64,000 bases of DNA from Bog-756 sp963837805 (GTDB lineage Bacteria; Actinomycetota; Acidimicrobiia; Acidimicrobiales; RAAP-2), in NCBI GenBank assembly GCA_963837805.1, contig CAWIOU010000035.1, positions 1-64,000 on the forward strand, written 5' to 3'. Positions 1 through 9,521 of the stretch are shown piece after piece (within the stretch, counting starts at the first letter, position 1; the number at the start of each line of letters is the position of its first letter). The translations under genes and the position numbers were made by a program. Under the pieces are notes generated by a model. It was not told the origin of the DNA. It was given only the letters and a program-made list of their open reading frames with translations, and ran no database searches.

Positions 1-993
1 CTAGGTGATGGCCAGGAGCACCACGACAAAGGCGACGTAGAGCCCCATGATGGTGAGCCCGGACCCACGCCCGAGCCCCCGGCTGGCGTAGGCCAGCAGC
101 AGTGTGACGGCGGTGAGCCCGACGTAGGAGACGACCACGAGGAGGCCGGGTCCGGTCGGTGCGGCAATTCCGATCACCGTGGCCGGGACCAGGAGACCGG
201 CAACCACGTTGATCGCATTCGAGTTGAGGGCGGTGCTCAACGTGGCGGCTCCTCTCCCCCGACGGGCCAGGTAGACAGCGGCGACTGCGTTCGGCAGGCT
301 GGTCACCGCAGCCAACACGAGGGCACCGATGACGATGTCGGCCACACCGAACCGCTGGCCCAGGGCAACCGCCCCGTGCTCCATGGCGATGCTGGCCACG
401 ATGACGATGATGAGGGCGGCGACGGCCATCACGATGTCAGGAAGCCGGCCCCGTCTCGGGTGGATCGCCACCTCCAGCTCGATCTCCTCTTCGGCGACGG
501 CCGAGCTGAGCCAGGTCGTCGCACGAGCGGGGATCCAGCGCCCGATCAACCGTCCCCGACCGGCGAGAAGGGAGACATAGGGGACCACCACGACCAACAC
601 CGCAACCAGGGCGACCGGCGGGCTGATGACTCTGGCCACGGCCAGCAGACAGACCAGGGCGACGAACATGGCGATGGCACCACTCAGGAGTACGACCTTC
701 CGGTGGAGGTCGACGTGCCCGGCGACGAAGGCACCGAGGCCCAACAGCGCGGCCAGGTTGAACACGTTGGAGCCGATCACCACTCCGGCACCGACGGCCT
801 GTTGATGATGGGCCAGGGCGGTGACCGCGGCGGTGATCTCAGGGGCGTCGGCCGCGAATGCGGCCACGAGTCCGAGGAGTGCCTCGGAGAAGCCGATCCG
901 GGAGCCGATGCGCTCGAGGCGGGTGACGAGGACCCAACTCGTGAGCAGGCTCGCGATGGCACCGACGACAAAGACCAGCAGCGAATTGGCCAC
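1..993 (-). CDS. Sodium/calcium exchanger family membrane protein
   Basis: A 330-residue polytopic membrane protein of the CaCA (cation/Ca2+ antiporter) superfamily, expected to exchange Ca2+ or another cation against Na+ or H+ across the plasma membrane. Both alpha repeats are visible: the first has PEIT at residues 51-54 and GSNVFNL at 74-80, the second has TSLPNAV and NSNAIN near residues 230-265. An acidic cytoplasmic stretch (EEEIELE) lies between the halves, as in the family. The second repeat carries N where many members have an acidic residue after TSLP, so ion selectivity is uncertain. Start is GTG; the TAG stop occupies the first three bases of the window, so the gene is complete. 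Confidence 0.88.
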   Translation of the reverse strand: MANSLLVFVVGAIASLLTSWVLVTRLERIGSRIGFSEALLGLVAAFAADAPEITAAVTALAHHQQAVGAGVVIGSNVFNLAALLGLGAFVAGHVDLHRKVVLLSGAIAMFVALVCLLAVARVISPPVALVAVLVVVVPYVSLLAGRGRLIGRWIPARATTWLSSAVAEEEIELEVAIHPRRGRLPDIVMAVAALIIVIVASIAMEHGAVALGQRFGVADIVIGALVLAAVTSLPNAVAAVYLARRGRGAATLSTALNSNAINVVAGLLVPATVIGIAAPTGPGLLVVVSYVGLTAVTLLLAYASRGLGRGSGLTIMGLYVAFVVVLLAIT

Positions 994-1158
994 CGGTCAC
1001 CGCGCCTTGCTCGACGATGTCACACAAGGTCGACGCAGGCAGCAGCGTGTCGGGTGGGGTGGTCTCCGGGCAGATCTGATGCGTTGCATGCGGGCTCCTC
1101 GTCACGAATCCCTACGATGCCGACCAGACTTCCCGGCGCTCCGACTGCGAGGCTAGCC

Positions 1159-1182
1159 GGTCCGGGAACCGCCCCCCGGACC
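1159..1182 (-). terminator. GC-rich hairpin after the ABC exporter operon
   Basis: An 8-bp perfect stem (GGTCCGGG/CCCGGACC) with an 8-nt loop lies about 20 bp past the stop codon of the ABC permease gene. It has no U tract, like many actinobacterial terminators. The rest of 994-1203 shows no gene. Confidence 0.4.
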
Positions 1183-1203
1183 ATCAGCCGACCGGGACGC
1201 TCC

Positions 1204-1965
1204 TCAGGAGACCGCCCGGCGGAACACCCGTGTCGCCCAGACCAACACGAGGAGACAGAGCGGGATCAGCACCGCGAATGCCTGCCAGACGGCGTCGTCA
1301 CCCAGCCGGCCGGCCGCCAGCGAACGGGACGCCACCACCAGGTAGTAGAGAGGATTGAAGTGGGCGAGGATGCGCAGCCACAGGGGACCGAGGGAGATGG
1401 GGAGCAGGACCCCGGCCAACAGCAGGAGGGGCAGGTTGATGCCGTTGATGATGGCGGCGAAGCTGCTGATGTCCTTGGTGATCAGGGCGGTGGCGGTGGA
1501 GAACGCGGCCATCAGGGCGGCCAGCACCCACAGCAGAACGGTAAGTACCAACAGGCCGGCCCAGTGCACGGTGAATCCGAATCCGACCCCCACGGCCACG
1601 ACCACTGCGTCGAAGACGGTCATCATCACGAGTCCCGACAGGATCGGCCCGATCAAGATGGCGAACCGGCTGGCCGGGGTGACCCGGAGCCGTTCGATGA
1701 GCCCGGACTGGAGCTCGAAGATGGTGCCGAAGCCGGCGCTGGTACCGCTGGCGAAGGCCAGCAGGGCCAGGATCCCCGGCAGGAACAGCTCCAGGACGCT
1801 GCCGGTGGGGAATCCCCTGACGCCGGGGAGCTCCTTCAGCAGCGGCGTGAAGAGGACCAGGTAGAGCACGGGGGTCGAGAACCCCACGAACAGCCACACC
1901 GGATTGCGCAGCATCTGCACGGTGTAGCGGTGGAACAGCAGTCCGGTGTCGCGGGCGGTCTTCAT
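1204..1965 (-). CDS. ABC-2 type transporter permease (DrrB-like)
   Basis: A 253-residue integral membrane protein with about six hydrophobic segments, matching the ABC-2/DrrB permease family that pairs with DrrA-type ATPases for export of drugs, lipids or glycolipids. Its ATG overlaps the stop of the upstream ATPase gene by 4 bp (ATGA), implying translational coupling and a two-protein exporter. The substrate cannot be read from the sequence. The N-terminus (residues 1-20) is cytoplasmic and basic, typical for the family. Confidence 0.88.
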   Translation of the reverse strand: MKTARDTGLLFHRYTVQMLRNPVWLFVGFSTPVLYLVLFTPLLKELPGVRGFPTGSVLELFLPGILALLAFASGTSAGFGTIFELQSGLIERLRVTPASRFAILIGPILSGLVMMTVFDAVVVAVGVGFGFTVHWAGLLVLTVLLWVLAALMAAFSTATALITKDISSFAAIINGINLPLLLLAGVLLPISLGPLWLRILAHFNPLYYLVVASRSLAAGRLGDDAVWQAFAVLIPLCLLVLVWATRVFRRAVS

Positions 1966-2954
1966 GCTGCCTCCTGCTCGCCGGAGGCACCGCCATCACG
2001 GAGCGAGCGTCCGGTCTGACGGAGGAACACGTCGTCGAGCGTCGGCTCGGAGACGCTCATCGACTTGATCCCGATCCGTTCGGCATCGAGCAACCGGAGG
2101 ATCTGGGGCAGAGCGGCACTGCTGTCGTCCACGTACAGGCGGACCTGGTCTCCGTCGGTGCTGATCTCCCGGACGAAGGTCTGCACTCCCAGCAGGGACG
2201 AGACCCGACGCACGGCGCCGTCTTCCTGGCGGATGCTGAGCACGACCGACTCGCCGGCCACCTGCCGCTTGAGGTCCCGGGGTGTTCCTTCGACGACGAT
2301 CTCCCCGTGGTCCATGATCACCAGGCGATCGCAGAGCGCATCGGCCTCCTCGAGGTAGTGGGTGGTGAGGAAGATGGTGGCCCCCTGGTCCCGCAGCGAA
2401 CGGACGTGATCCCACAGGTAGGCCCGGTTCTGCGGATCGAGCCCCGTGCTGGGTTCGTCGAGGAAGAGCACGTCGGGCTCGTGGACGATGCCCAGCGCGA
2501 TGTCCAACCGCCGGCGCTGTCCGCCCGAATAGGTCTTGACCCGTCGATCGGCGAACTCGGCCAGGTCGAGGACGTCCATCACCACCTCGGTCCGCCGGGA
2601 CACCGTTGCCAGGTCCCCGCCGTACAGCCGGCCCTGGAGGATGAGGTTCTCCCGCCCGGTGGCCAAGTCGTCGGCACCACCCAGCTGGCTCACGTAGCCG
2701 ATCCGGGCGCGGACCTCGTCCGGATCACGGGCCACGTCGAAGCCGGCCACCACCGCGGTGCCGGCGTCGATGGGCAGGAGTGTCGTCACCATCCGGAGGG
2801 TGGTCGTCTTCCCGGCGCCGTTGGGACCGAGAAACCCGAAGATCTCGCCTCGGGCCACATCGATGCTGACCCCTCGCACCGCATCGACGTTCCCCTTCGG
2901 GGACCGGAATGTCTTCCGCAAGCTCCGGGTGGAGATGATGCTGTCCATGTCCAT
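1962..2954 (-). CDS. ABC transporter ATPase (DrrA-like)
   Basis: A 330-residue nucleotide-binding subunit with Walker A (GPNGAGKTTT), the signature YSGGQRRRLD and Walker B (VLFLDEPSTGLDP), followed by the C-terminal extension of about 90 residues typical of daunorubicin-resistance DrrA ATPases. It energises export through the permease encoded immediately downstream. Its ATG follows the stop of the upstream PadR gene without a gap, so PadR, ATPase and permease form one operon in the order regulator, ATPase, permease. Expression is likely controlled by the palindrome upstream of the PadR gene. Confidence 0.93.
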   Translation of the reverse strand: MDMDSIISTRSLRKTFRSPKGNVDAVRGVSIDVARGEIFGFLGPNGAGKTTTLRMVTTLLPIDAGTAVVAGFDVARDPDEVRARIGYVSQLGGADDLATGRENLILQGRLYGGDLATVSRRTEVVMDVLDLAEFADRRVKTYSGGQRRRLDIALGIVHEPDVLFLDEPSTGLDPQNRAYLWDHVRSLRDQGATIFLTTHYLEEADALCDRLVIMDHGEIVVEGTPRDLKRQVAGESVVLSIRQEDGAVRRVSSLLGVQTFVREISTDGDQVRLYVDDSSAALPQILRLLDAERIGIKSMSVSEPTLDDVFLRQTGRSLRDGGASGEQEAA

Positions 2955-3637
2955 TCACTGCTCCTTCGGTGTCGATGTCGCCCGGCCGGGCCGGCCTTGG
3001 CGTTCGGACCCGTCGCCGATCGACACCGGGTTCCACACCGGCTCGCCGTCGGAGTCGTGTATGGCGTTCCACCAGTCGATTCCCTCGAGGGTGCCGCCGG
3101 CAATGTCATCGATCAGCTGGCGGACGTAGCCCAGCTCGGCCTCCCGGAGGACGTTCCGGAACTCCTCCTCGACCCAGAACAGTCTGGGCAGGTGCTTCTC
3201 GAAGAGCGCACGCGAGGCGTCGGCCTGGGCCAGCTCGAGTTCGAGGCGGGTGGCCCGCTCGCGCAACAGGTCGGCCACGTTGTCGGGGGGAGCGCGGGCA
3301 GGAAGGAGAGGGCGGCCTCGAAGCTCGGGTACTCCTTGACCGGGGTCGAGATGAGGTCGGTGAGCCAGTCGTGGGCCTCGATCAGCCCGGCGTCGGTGAG
3401 TTTGTACACGGTGCGCTCGGGGAGCCGACCGTCCCGCATGGTCTCCTGCGGGGCGATCAGGCCACGCTTCTCCAACGAGGCGACGACGGCATAGAGCGAT
3501 CCGTAGTTGAGCCGGACGCTTTCGTGCTTCTGCCGCTGGCGCAACGTCGTCGCCACCTCATAGGGGTGCATGGGGCGCTCGCTCAGGCAGATCAGCACGG
3601 CCAGGGCCAGGGGGTTGTTGCGGTTACGGGCCACCAC
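2955..3637 (-). CDS. PadR-family regulator, apparent single-base frameshift
   Basis: The N-terminal half reads as a PadR winged helix (NPLALAVLICLSERPMHPYE), and the C-terminal half, in another frame from about 3288, supplies the PadR coiled-coil helices (ADLLRERATRLELELAQADA). Adding one base in the G6 run at 3285-3290 joins them into about 227 residues, the usual length for long-form PadR proteins. The start is a GTG at 3637 (or the adjacent GTG at 3634) preceded by AAGGAG at 3643-3648; the frame extends upstream but without a comparable ribosome site. PadR proteins repress efflux genes and respond to ligands; this one heads the DrrAB-like operon. The frameshift may be a sequencing error. 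Confidence 0.8.
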
Positions 3638-3654
3638 GGGGACTCCTTTTCCGA

Positions 3655-3676
3655 GGGTACTTTGATTAGAGTACCC
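3655..3676. promoter_or_regulatory. Palindromic PadR operator candidate
   Basis: A perfect inverted repeat, GGGTACT and AGTACCC separated by 8 nt (TTGATTAG), sits 18 bp upstream of the PadR start. The 8-nt spacing between short arms is the usual geometry of PadR operators, which suggests autoregulation of the exporter operon. Confidence 0.65.
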
Positions 3677-3744
3677 GAAGAGGAACGACCCGTCCACCCC
3701 CGAGGGCTGAATTGGCCGGAGAACCGGCCGTGAATGCTCAGAAC

Positions 3745-3762
3745 TATCGGCCGCGGCCGATA
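3745..3762. repeat. 18-bp perfect palindrome between PadR and LysR genes
   Basis: TATCGGCCGCGGCCGATA reads the same on both strands. A second hairpin (GGCCGG-AGAA-CCGGCC) lies at 3714-3729. Both fall between the divergent PadR promoter and the end of the LysR gene, so they may end LysR transcription, but neither has a U tract. Confidence 0.45.
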
Positions 3763-3788
3763 AAAAGGCCGAATTGAAAAAACAAACA

Positions 3789-4682
3789 TCAGGCCCCGGG
3801 GTGGCCAGCGTCCCCGCTCGACAGCAACGCTCGCCGGAAGGCTTCGGCCGGGGCCGAGAGCGGGATGTCCTTGCGAGAGGCCAGGGCGAGGTCCCGGACG
3901 ATCGACAGCCCCTTCACCTCGACGGTCCGGAGGCCGGGGTCGGTCGGGACGCTGACCCGACTGACGAAGGCCAGGTTGCCGGTCACCGAGACCATCCGGA
4001 GCATGGTCGGGATCGAGCGAAGCTCCATCACCACGTGGATGTGCACGGCGGCCTCGACGAGGGCGGCATCGATGCGCTGCCGGATCGCCGTGCCCGGTTC
4101 GAAGGCCACGAAGGGCAGATCGGCAAGGTGCTCGGCCTCCACCTCGGGACGCGTGGCCAGCGGATGATCCGATCTGGCCACCAGGACGATCTCGTCGGAG
4201 CCGAGGACCTCCGTCTCGAGGTCCCCGGTCGGCCACGGAAGGGTGAGGACGCCGAGCTCGAGGTCCCCGGCCGCCACCGATGCGGCCACCTCGCTGGTCC
4301 CTGCCTCGCGGACGTAGAACCGGATCCCCGGGTACCGGGACTGAAAGTGGGCGATGGCTCCGGGGAGCATGAACGAGGTGAAGGTGGCCCCTCCCCCGAT
4401 GCGCACGATGCCGCGTTGGAGGTTCTGCTGATCGGCAATGTTCCGACGCACGAGGTCGTAGCGGGCGACGATGCCGCGGGCCTCGGCGAGCGCCTCGTGT
4501 CCGAGTGCGGTGACTTCGATCCCATGCCGGCCCCGAACCAGGAGCTGTCCGCCCAGGTCGGACTCGAGCTGTTGCAGTCGCCGGGAGAGTGCCGACTGGC
4601 TCACGTGCAGGCGCTCGGTGGCGTCGGTGATCGAACCGGCATCGGCCACGGCAATGAACGACCGCAACAGGACGAGATCCAT
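3789..4682 (-). CDS. LysR-family transcriptional regulator
   Basis: A 297-residue LTTR. The N-terminal winged helix is complete (MDLVLLRSFIAVADAGSITD, then HVSQSALSRRLQQLE), followed by the two-lobed effector domain (FTSFMLPGAIAHFQSRYPGI onward). ATG 4682 was chosen because it begins the canonical LTTR N-terminus; the frame stays open further upstream but would run into the aconitase gene. It is divergent from acnB with only 75 bp between starts, so it probably regulates aconitase and itself. The effector is unknown. Confidence 0.92.
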   Translation of the reverse strand: MDLVLLRSFIAVADAGSITDATERLHVSQSALSRRLQQLESDLGGQLLVRGRHGIEVTALGHEALAEARGIVARYDLVRRNIADQQNLQRGIVRIGGGATFTSFMLPGAIAHFQSRYPGIRFYVREAGTSEVAASVAAGDLELGVLTLPWPTGDLETEVLGSDEIVLVARSDHPLATRPEVEAEHLADLPFVAFEPGTAIRQRIDAALVEAAVHIHVVMELRSIPTMLRMVSVTGNLAFVSRVSVPTDPGLRTVEVKGLSIVRDLALASRKDIPLSAPAEAFRRALLSSGDAGHPGA

Positions 4683-4721
4683 AGATGTGATTCTTGCATG
4701 GAAATGGACCGATATTTGCGC

Positions 4722-4750
4722 TTTACACATCCAAGCTTCGGGCTTACCGT
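4722..4750 (+). promoter_or_regulatory. acnB promoter (leaderless)
   Basis: A -35 box TTTACA (4722-4727) is separated by 17 bp from a -10 box TACCGT (4745-4750), and the GTG start follows 7 nt later. Transcription would start at or next to the start codon. Confidence 0.6.
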
Positions 4751-4757
4751 CGGAAGG

Positions 4758-7294
4758 GTGCTCGACGACTACCGATCCAGAGAAGCGGAACGCGCGGAAT
4801 TGGGTATTCCGCCGACACCATTGACGCCGAACGAGGTGGCCGAGGTCTTCGCCGGCCTCGAGACCACCGACGACGAGGCGGCGGCGGTCCTGATCCACCT
4901 ACTCACCCACCGGGTACCACCGGGAGTGGACCAAGCGGCCCAGACGAAGGTCGCCCACCTGGCCGCGCTGGCCCGGCGGGAGACGGCGTCGGATCACCTG
5001 ACCCCCACCCAGGCGGTCGAGCTCCTGGGCACGATGTTGGGCGGGTACAACGTCCCGGTCCTGGTCGAGCTGCTCGACAGCCCCGAACTGGGTGCGGCGG
5101 CGGCGGCGTCACTGAGCGGCACCCTCCTGGTCTTCGACGCCTTCCACGATGTGGTGGAGATGGCCAGTCGCGGGAACCGGCACGCCGACCCCGTGCTGCG
5201 ATCGTGGGCGGCCGCCGACTGGTTCACCGGTCGACCCGACGTACCCGAGGCGCTTCATCTGACCGTGTTCCGGGTGGATGGCGAGATCAACACCGACGAC
5301 CTCTCCCCCGCCACCGAGGCCTGGTCGCGGGCCGACATCCCCCTTCACGCTCTTTCGCTGCTGGCCAACCGGGCCGACATCGACGATCCCATCGGCCGGA
5401 TCGCCCAATTGAGGAGCGCCGGCCGCCCGGTCGCATTCGTCGGTGACGTTGTCGGTACCGGATCGTCACGCAAGAGCTCGGTGAACTCGTTGCTGTGGCA
5501 CATCGGACACGACATCCCCTTCGTGCCCAACAAGCGGCGCGGCGGGGTGGTGATCGCCTCGAAGATCGCCCCGATCTTCGCCAACACGCTCGAAGACGCA
5601 GGCGCGCTGCCCGTCGAAGGCGACGTGGACCGGCTCCGTACCGGTGACCACGTCGTGGTGCGGGCCAAGGAAGGTCGCATCGAATCGCCGGACGGCGCGC
5701 TGCTGACCGAGTTCACCCATCGGTCGGAGCAGACGCTCGACGGGATGCGAGCGGGCGGGCGGGTGCACCTGGTCATCGGGCGGACCCTCACCGAGCGGGC
5801 CAGGACCGCGCTCGAGCTGGGCCCGAGCCCGCAGTTCCGGCGACCACCGGCCCCGCCCCGGGGAGCGCAGTACACGTTGGCCCAGAAGATCGTCGGGCGG
5901 GCCTGCGGCGTCGACGGGGTTCCGCCCGGGGTCTACTGCGAACCCAAGGTCTCGAGTGTGGGTAGCCAGGACACCACCGGACCGATGAATCGCAACGAGC
6001 TCGAAGAGCTCGGTTGTCTCGGATTCAGTGCCGATCTGGTCCTCCAGACCTTCTGCCACACGTCGGCCTACCCGAAGGCGGTCGACATCGAGACCCAACG
6101 GACGCTGCCCGCGTTCATGACCAATCGTGGCGGTGTGGCCCTCCGGCCCGGCGACGGCATCATCCACAGCTGGCTGAACCGGATGCTCCTCCCGGACCAG
6201 GTCGGCACCGGAAGCGACTCCCATACCCGCTTCCCCCTCGGCATCTCGTTTCCGGCGGGCTCGGGACTCGTGGCCTTCGCCGCCGCCATGGGGGCGATGC
6301 CCCTGGACATGCCCGAATCGGTGCAGGTCCGGTTCAGCGGCACCCTCAATCGAGGCATCACGCTCAGGGACCTGGTCCAGGCCATCCCGTACGCAGCACG
6401 GCAGCAGGGCCACCTCACCGTGGGCACCAGCGAGAAAAGGAACGTCTTCGCCGGACGGATCATCGAAATCGAGGGCCTCGAGCACCTCACGGTGGAGCAG
6501 GCGTTCGAGCTCTCCGACTCGACCGCCGAACGCTCGGCCTCGGGTTGCACGATCGCCCTGTCCGAGGAGTCGGTGGTCTCCTATCTCCGATCCAATCTGG
6601 TCATGCTCCGCTCGCTGATCGATGCCGGCTACGAGGATGCCCGCTCCCTCGAGCGGCGGGCGTCAGCCATGGAGCGCTGGCTCGCCGATCCGTCGCTGCT
6701 CCAACGGGACGAGAAGGCGACCTACGCCGAAGTCATCGAGATCGACAGTGCTGCCATCACCGAACCGCTGGTTGCCTGCCCGAACGACCCTGACGACGTC
6801 AGGCCCCTGTCGGAGGTGGCCGGGCGACGGGTCGACGAGGTGTTCATCGGATCGTGCATGACCAACATCGGCCACTTCCGAGCGGCGGGACAGGTGCTGT
6901 CCGGTCGGGCCGAACCGGTCTCGACCCGGCTGTGGATCGCCCCGCCGACCCGGATGGACGAGGCCCAACTGCGCCGGGAGGGCTACTACGGGGTCTTCGG
7001 TGCCGCGGGGCGCGGACTGAGCGGCCGGGCTGTTCGCTGTGCATGGGGAACCAGGCCCGGGTCGAGGACGGAGCGACGGTGTTCTCGACATCGACGCGCA
7101 ACTTCCCGAACCGGATGGGCCGGGGTGCCGACGTGTTCCTCGGATCGGCCGAGTTGGCGGCCGTCGTGGCCGGGTCCGGCTGCCTGCCTTCCACCGAGGA
7201 GTACCTCCGTCAGATGGGGACGATCGACACGATGCAGCCGGACATCTACCGGTATCTCGAGTTCGACAAGGCTCCGGGGTCGCTGGCGAGCTGA
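4758..7294 (+). CDS. acnB: Aconitate hydratase B (AcnB type), apparent frameshift near the 3' end
   Basis: Bifunctional aconitase/2-methylisocitrate dehydratase of the AcnB family: isomerises citrate to isocitrate in the TCA cycle with a [4Fe-4S] cluster. Landmarks in order are the N-terminal HEAT-like domain (residues 1-150), the swivel region with TNTDDLSPA-type and VGTGSSRKSSVNS motifs, FCHTSAYPK, GTGSDSHTRFP, and the cluster region GSCMTNIGHFRA and CSLCMGNQARV. The last motif and the C-terminus are in another frame; inserting one G in the run at 7007-7010 restores an 845-residue protein, close to E. coli AcnB (865). GTG 4758 gives an N-terminus (VLDDYR) aligning with the E. coli start and sits 7 nt after a -10 box; an ATG at 4698 is the alternative. 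Many actinobacteria use AcnA instead. Confidence 0.92.
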
Positions 7295-7374
7295 GGCATG
7301 TCGGTCAGACGGCCGTCGCCGTCCGACGGCCATGCTGAAGCCGCCGGCCTGCCTTCTCTCCGGCCGGTGACCGG

Positions 7375-7380
7375 TACCCT
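7375..7380 (+). promoter_or_regulatory. -10 box of the NRDE gene (leaderless)
   Basis: TACCCT lies exactly 6 nt before the ATG at 7387, the spacing expected for a leaderless transcript. No ribosome binding site is present; the -35 region is weak. Confidence 0.45.
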
Positions 7381-7386
7381 CTGTGC

Positions 7387-8175
7387 ATGTGTCTTCTCGT
7401 GTTCGCCTGGAAGACGGAGCCGGGCTTCCCACTGGTGGTGGCGGCCAATCGTGACGAACGCCTCGACCGGTGCGCCCACGCCATCTGCGTGCTCCAGGAT
7501 CACGGACCGAGAATCCTCGGCGGACGGGACGACCTGGCCGGAGGGACGTGGCTGGCGGTCAACGAGCACGGGGTCGTTGCCGGCCTGACCAACCGCCCGT
7601 CCCCGGGCGGCCGGGATCCGAGCAAGCGGTCCCGCGGCGAGCTCCCGCTGATGCTCGCCGGCCAGCGGACCGCCGAGGAAGGAGTCATCGAACTGAGTCG
7701 GAGGGTGCAGCCGGGTCTCTACAACCCTGCGTGGCTCCTGGTCGGCGACCGGGACGCACTGTTCTACATCGAGTTGGCCCTTGATCTGCCTCCCTCGATC
7801 AGCCCGATGCCTCCCGGCCTGCACATCCTCGAAAACGTCGGCCTGGGCGAGCCGTCACCCAAGGTCGCCCGGATCCAGGCGCTCCTGAAGGAAGCCGAGG
7901 CCGGAGGCGTTCCACTGTGGGAGGCCCTTCCCGGAGTGCTGGCCGACCACACCGTCCCCCCCGACGCCGGCGGTGACGAGCGGGGCGACGGCACGGTGAT
8001 CCGACCCACGGCCACGCTGGCGTCGTGCGTCCACACCGAGGAGTATGGGACACGGTCCGCGGCCCTCGTTCGAATCCGGCCGGAACAGCAGACGGAACCG
8101 GAGATGCTGGTGGCCGATGGGCCGCCCTGTACCGCCCCTTTCGTGGCGGCCACCTTTTCGCAGACCACGGATTAG
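7387..8175 (+). CDS. NRDE (TANGO2-like) family protein
   Basis: A 262-residue protein of the NRDE/TANGO2 family, named after the conserved Asn-Arg-Asp-Glu motif, seen here at residues 21-24 (AANRDERLDR). The invariant Cys2 that follows the start methionine is present (MCLLVF), as are GGTWLAVNEHG and GLTNRPSPG. The family adopts an N-terminal-nucleophile hydrolase-like fold; its biochemical role in bacteria is not settled and human TANGO2 has been linked to lipid/heme handling. It stands alone between acnB and a decayed region, with its own leaderless promoter. Confidence 0.85.
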   Translation: MCLLVFAWKTEPGFPLVVAANRDERLDRCAHAICVLQDHGPRILGGRDDLAGGTWLAVNEHGVVAGLTNRPSPGGRDPSKRSRGELPLMLAGQRTAEEGVIELSRRVQPGLYNPAWLLVGDRDALFYIELALDLPPSISPMPPGLHILENVGLGEPSPKVARIQALLKEAEAGGVPLWEALPGVLADHTVPPDAGGDERGDGTVIRPTATLASCVHTEEYGTRSAALVRIRPEQQTEPEMLVADGPPCTAPFVAATFSQTTD

Positions 8176-8209
8176 TCGTCGGCCAGCGATAGTAAGCGCT
8201 CGACAGGTC

Positions 8210-8560
8210 CTAATCGGGGATCTGGGTCGACCGGCAGAACGGTGACCAGGATCGAAGAACACGCGAAACCGGTCGGGCCGGCTGTTCGTCGGCCCGAACC
8301 GCGCCCAATCTGATTGCTTCGGAACTCGGCCGCGTCAAGGTCGGTCACGACCAGGTCGAGGTGCATCTGCTTGGGCACGTCGGCCCCTGGTCAGGTGGGC
8401 GGCCGGAAGTCGGGATACGGACGGCGGCGATCCAGCCGCGATCCGTCCTGACGGCGACAAAGTCGTCACTGGTGTCATGGGCGTCCATCGGCCACTCTCC
8501 AGGCCGATGTGGTGCGCCGATCCGATTCCAATGCCGGATCGGCGCGCTGGCGCTGTCGTG
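8210..8560 (-). pseudogene. Broken VOC/glyoxalase-family gene
   Basis: Pieces of a glyoxalase-like (VOC) domain can be read on the minus strand in three frames: DFVAVRTDRGWIAAVRIP near 8430-8480, MHLDLVVTDLDAAE near 8320-8365, and RVFFDPGH then PFCRSTQIPD with a TAG at 8210. At least three indels, including a missing C and an in-frame TGA, separate them, and the N-terminal part is not recognisable. More lesions than the single-base shifts elsewhere in the window, so I treat it as a true pseudogene. Confidence 0.6.
8514..8545. repeat. 10-bp inverted repeat
   Basis: GCGCCGATCC and GGATCGGCGC with a 12-nt loop, at the 5' edge of the broken VOC gene. No U tract follows on either strand. Function unknown. 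Confidence 0.4.
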
Positions 8561-9058
8561 AGTCATCGCGATTGCCGGATGACGGATTGCGGGGCCGGGA
8601 GCCGGGCGGCGAACCCAAGCTCGGCAGTCCTGGCCGGTGCGGGCTGCAGCCGGCGCCCCGCTGCCGTGCGATGCGGAACAGACGCCAACCTATGGAGCAC
8701 CACTAGGCAATGCCCCGCCCTGGCTGACGTCTGTCCATCGACCTTTCTACCCGATCGACGCCAATTTCAAACCCAAGCTATGCGATGTCGGCGACGTCCT
8801 CGACTTCAGGTGCGATGGCCCCTGCAGGCCTCAGCCCCAGACATCTTGGGATGCGCCGAACCGTCTGCTGGTTCTTCTTCAATCAACTGAGCAGCCGCAA
8901 CCACTATGTTTCGCCGGACTGGATCAGCCCATCGCTCGGAGAAGTTGCCCTCCATTCTGACAAAGGTCCCGGATCGCGGTATTAACATTGTCGACGACGG
9001 ACAATCAGGCTGCCCGATTGGAGTTCAACGACGGACCGCCCCGGGTAGAAGGGGTCGG
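8561..9058. other. Region with no recognisable gene
   Basis: About 500 bp. Open frames on both strands are short, overlap each other and show no family motifs; base composition drifts lower in GC than the neighbours. It appears to be decayed or intergenic DNA. Confidence 0.5.
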
Positions 9059-9274
9059 CTAAGCCGACGAGGGTTCGTAAGCCTGTTCGAGAACACTGAT
9101 CGCCCACGACCGAAGTTCGAGTGCCTGCGGGTCGTCATGGCCGGCGATCAATTGCAAAACGACACCCTTCGGGTCGACGCAAGGTTCCTTTGCCCTCTCG
9201 ACGACTTCGACGAGATTCTCTCCCGCCCGCATGACATCCTCTGCCGCCCGGGCCAAATCCGATTCGATGCTCAC
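9059..9274 (-). CDS. Small hypothetical protein
   Basis: About 71 residues, predicted mostly helical and acidic, with two short segments (RAAEDVMRAGENLVEVVERA and LIAGHDDPQALELRSWAISV). No family recognised. The GTG at 9274 follows a G-rich stretch; an upstream GTG at 9298 is the alternative. The 9275-9521 stretch before the next gene holds only a loose AACG/CGTT inverted repeat near 9364-9390. Confidence 0.4.
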   Translation of the reverse strand: MSIESDLARAAEDVMRAGENLVEVVERAKEPCVDPKGVVLQLIAGHDDPQALELRSWAISVLEQAYEPSSA

Positions 9275-9521
9275 TCGCCGCCCCCCCGTGTCTTGCACCC
9301 TGCATCCAAGCCGACAGTCACAATGACCATCCGTTTTTCGATGGTACCCGCATGAATCGCTAGCGAAAACGCATCAAACGTTCGTTTTGCTTGCGTATCC
9401 AACGCACCCGAGAGACCCCGGCTGGTAGCACTTTGGAGGCGAGGACGACCGCTATTTGCTATGCCGAGGCTCTAGTTCCTCGCCTTCATGCCAGGGGTCA
9501 CAGGCGAGGCGACACTGCCCA

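Noticed and set aside
376..2019. Long plus-strand open frame (547 codons)
   Set aside because: Antisense to the exchanger and ABC permease; composition is Gly/Asp/His/Gln-rich as expected from the mirror of GC-rich codons, and no family is visible.
3745..3762. Rho-independent terminator
   Set aside because: Perfect palindrome but A-rich, not T-rich, sequence follows on the plus strand and no U tract follows on the minus strand; listed only as a repeat.
3774..4757. Upstream extension of the aconitase frame
   Set aside because: It is antisense to the complete LysR gene, and the AcnB N-terminus aligns at GTG 4758 behind a promoter.
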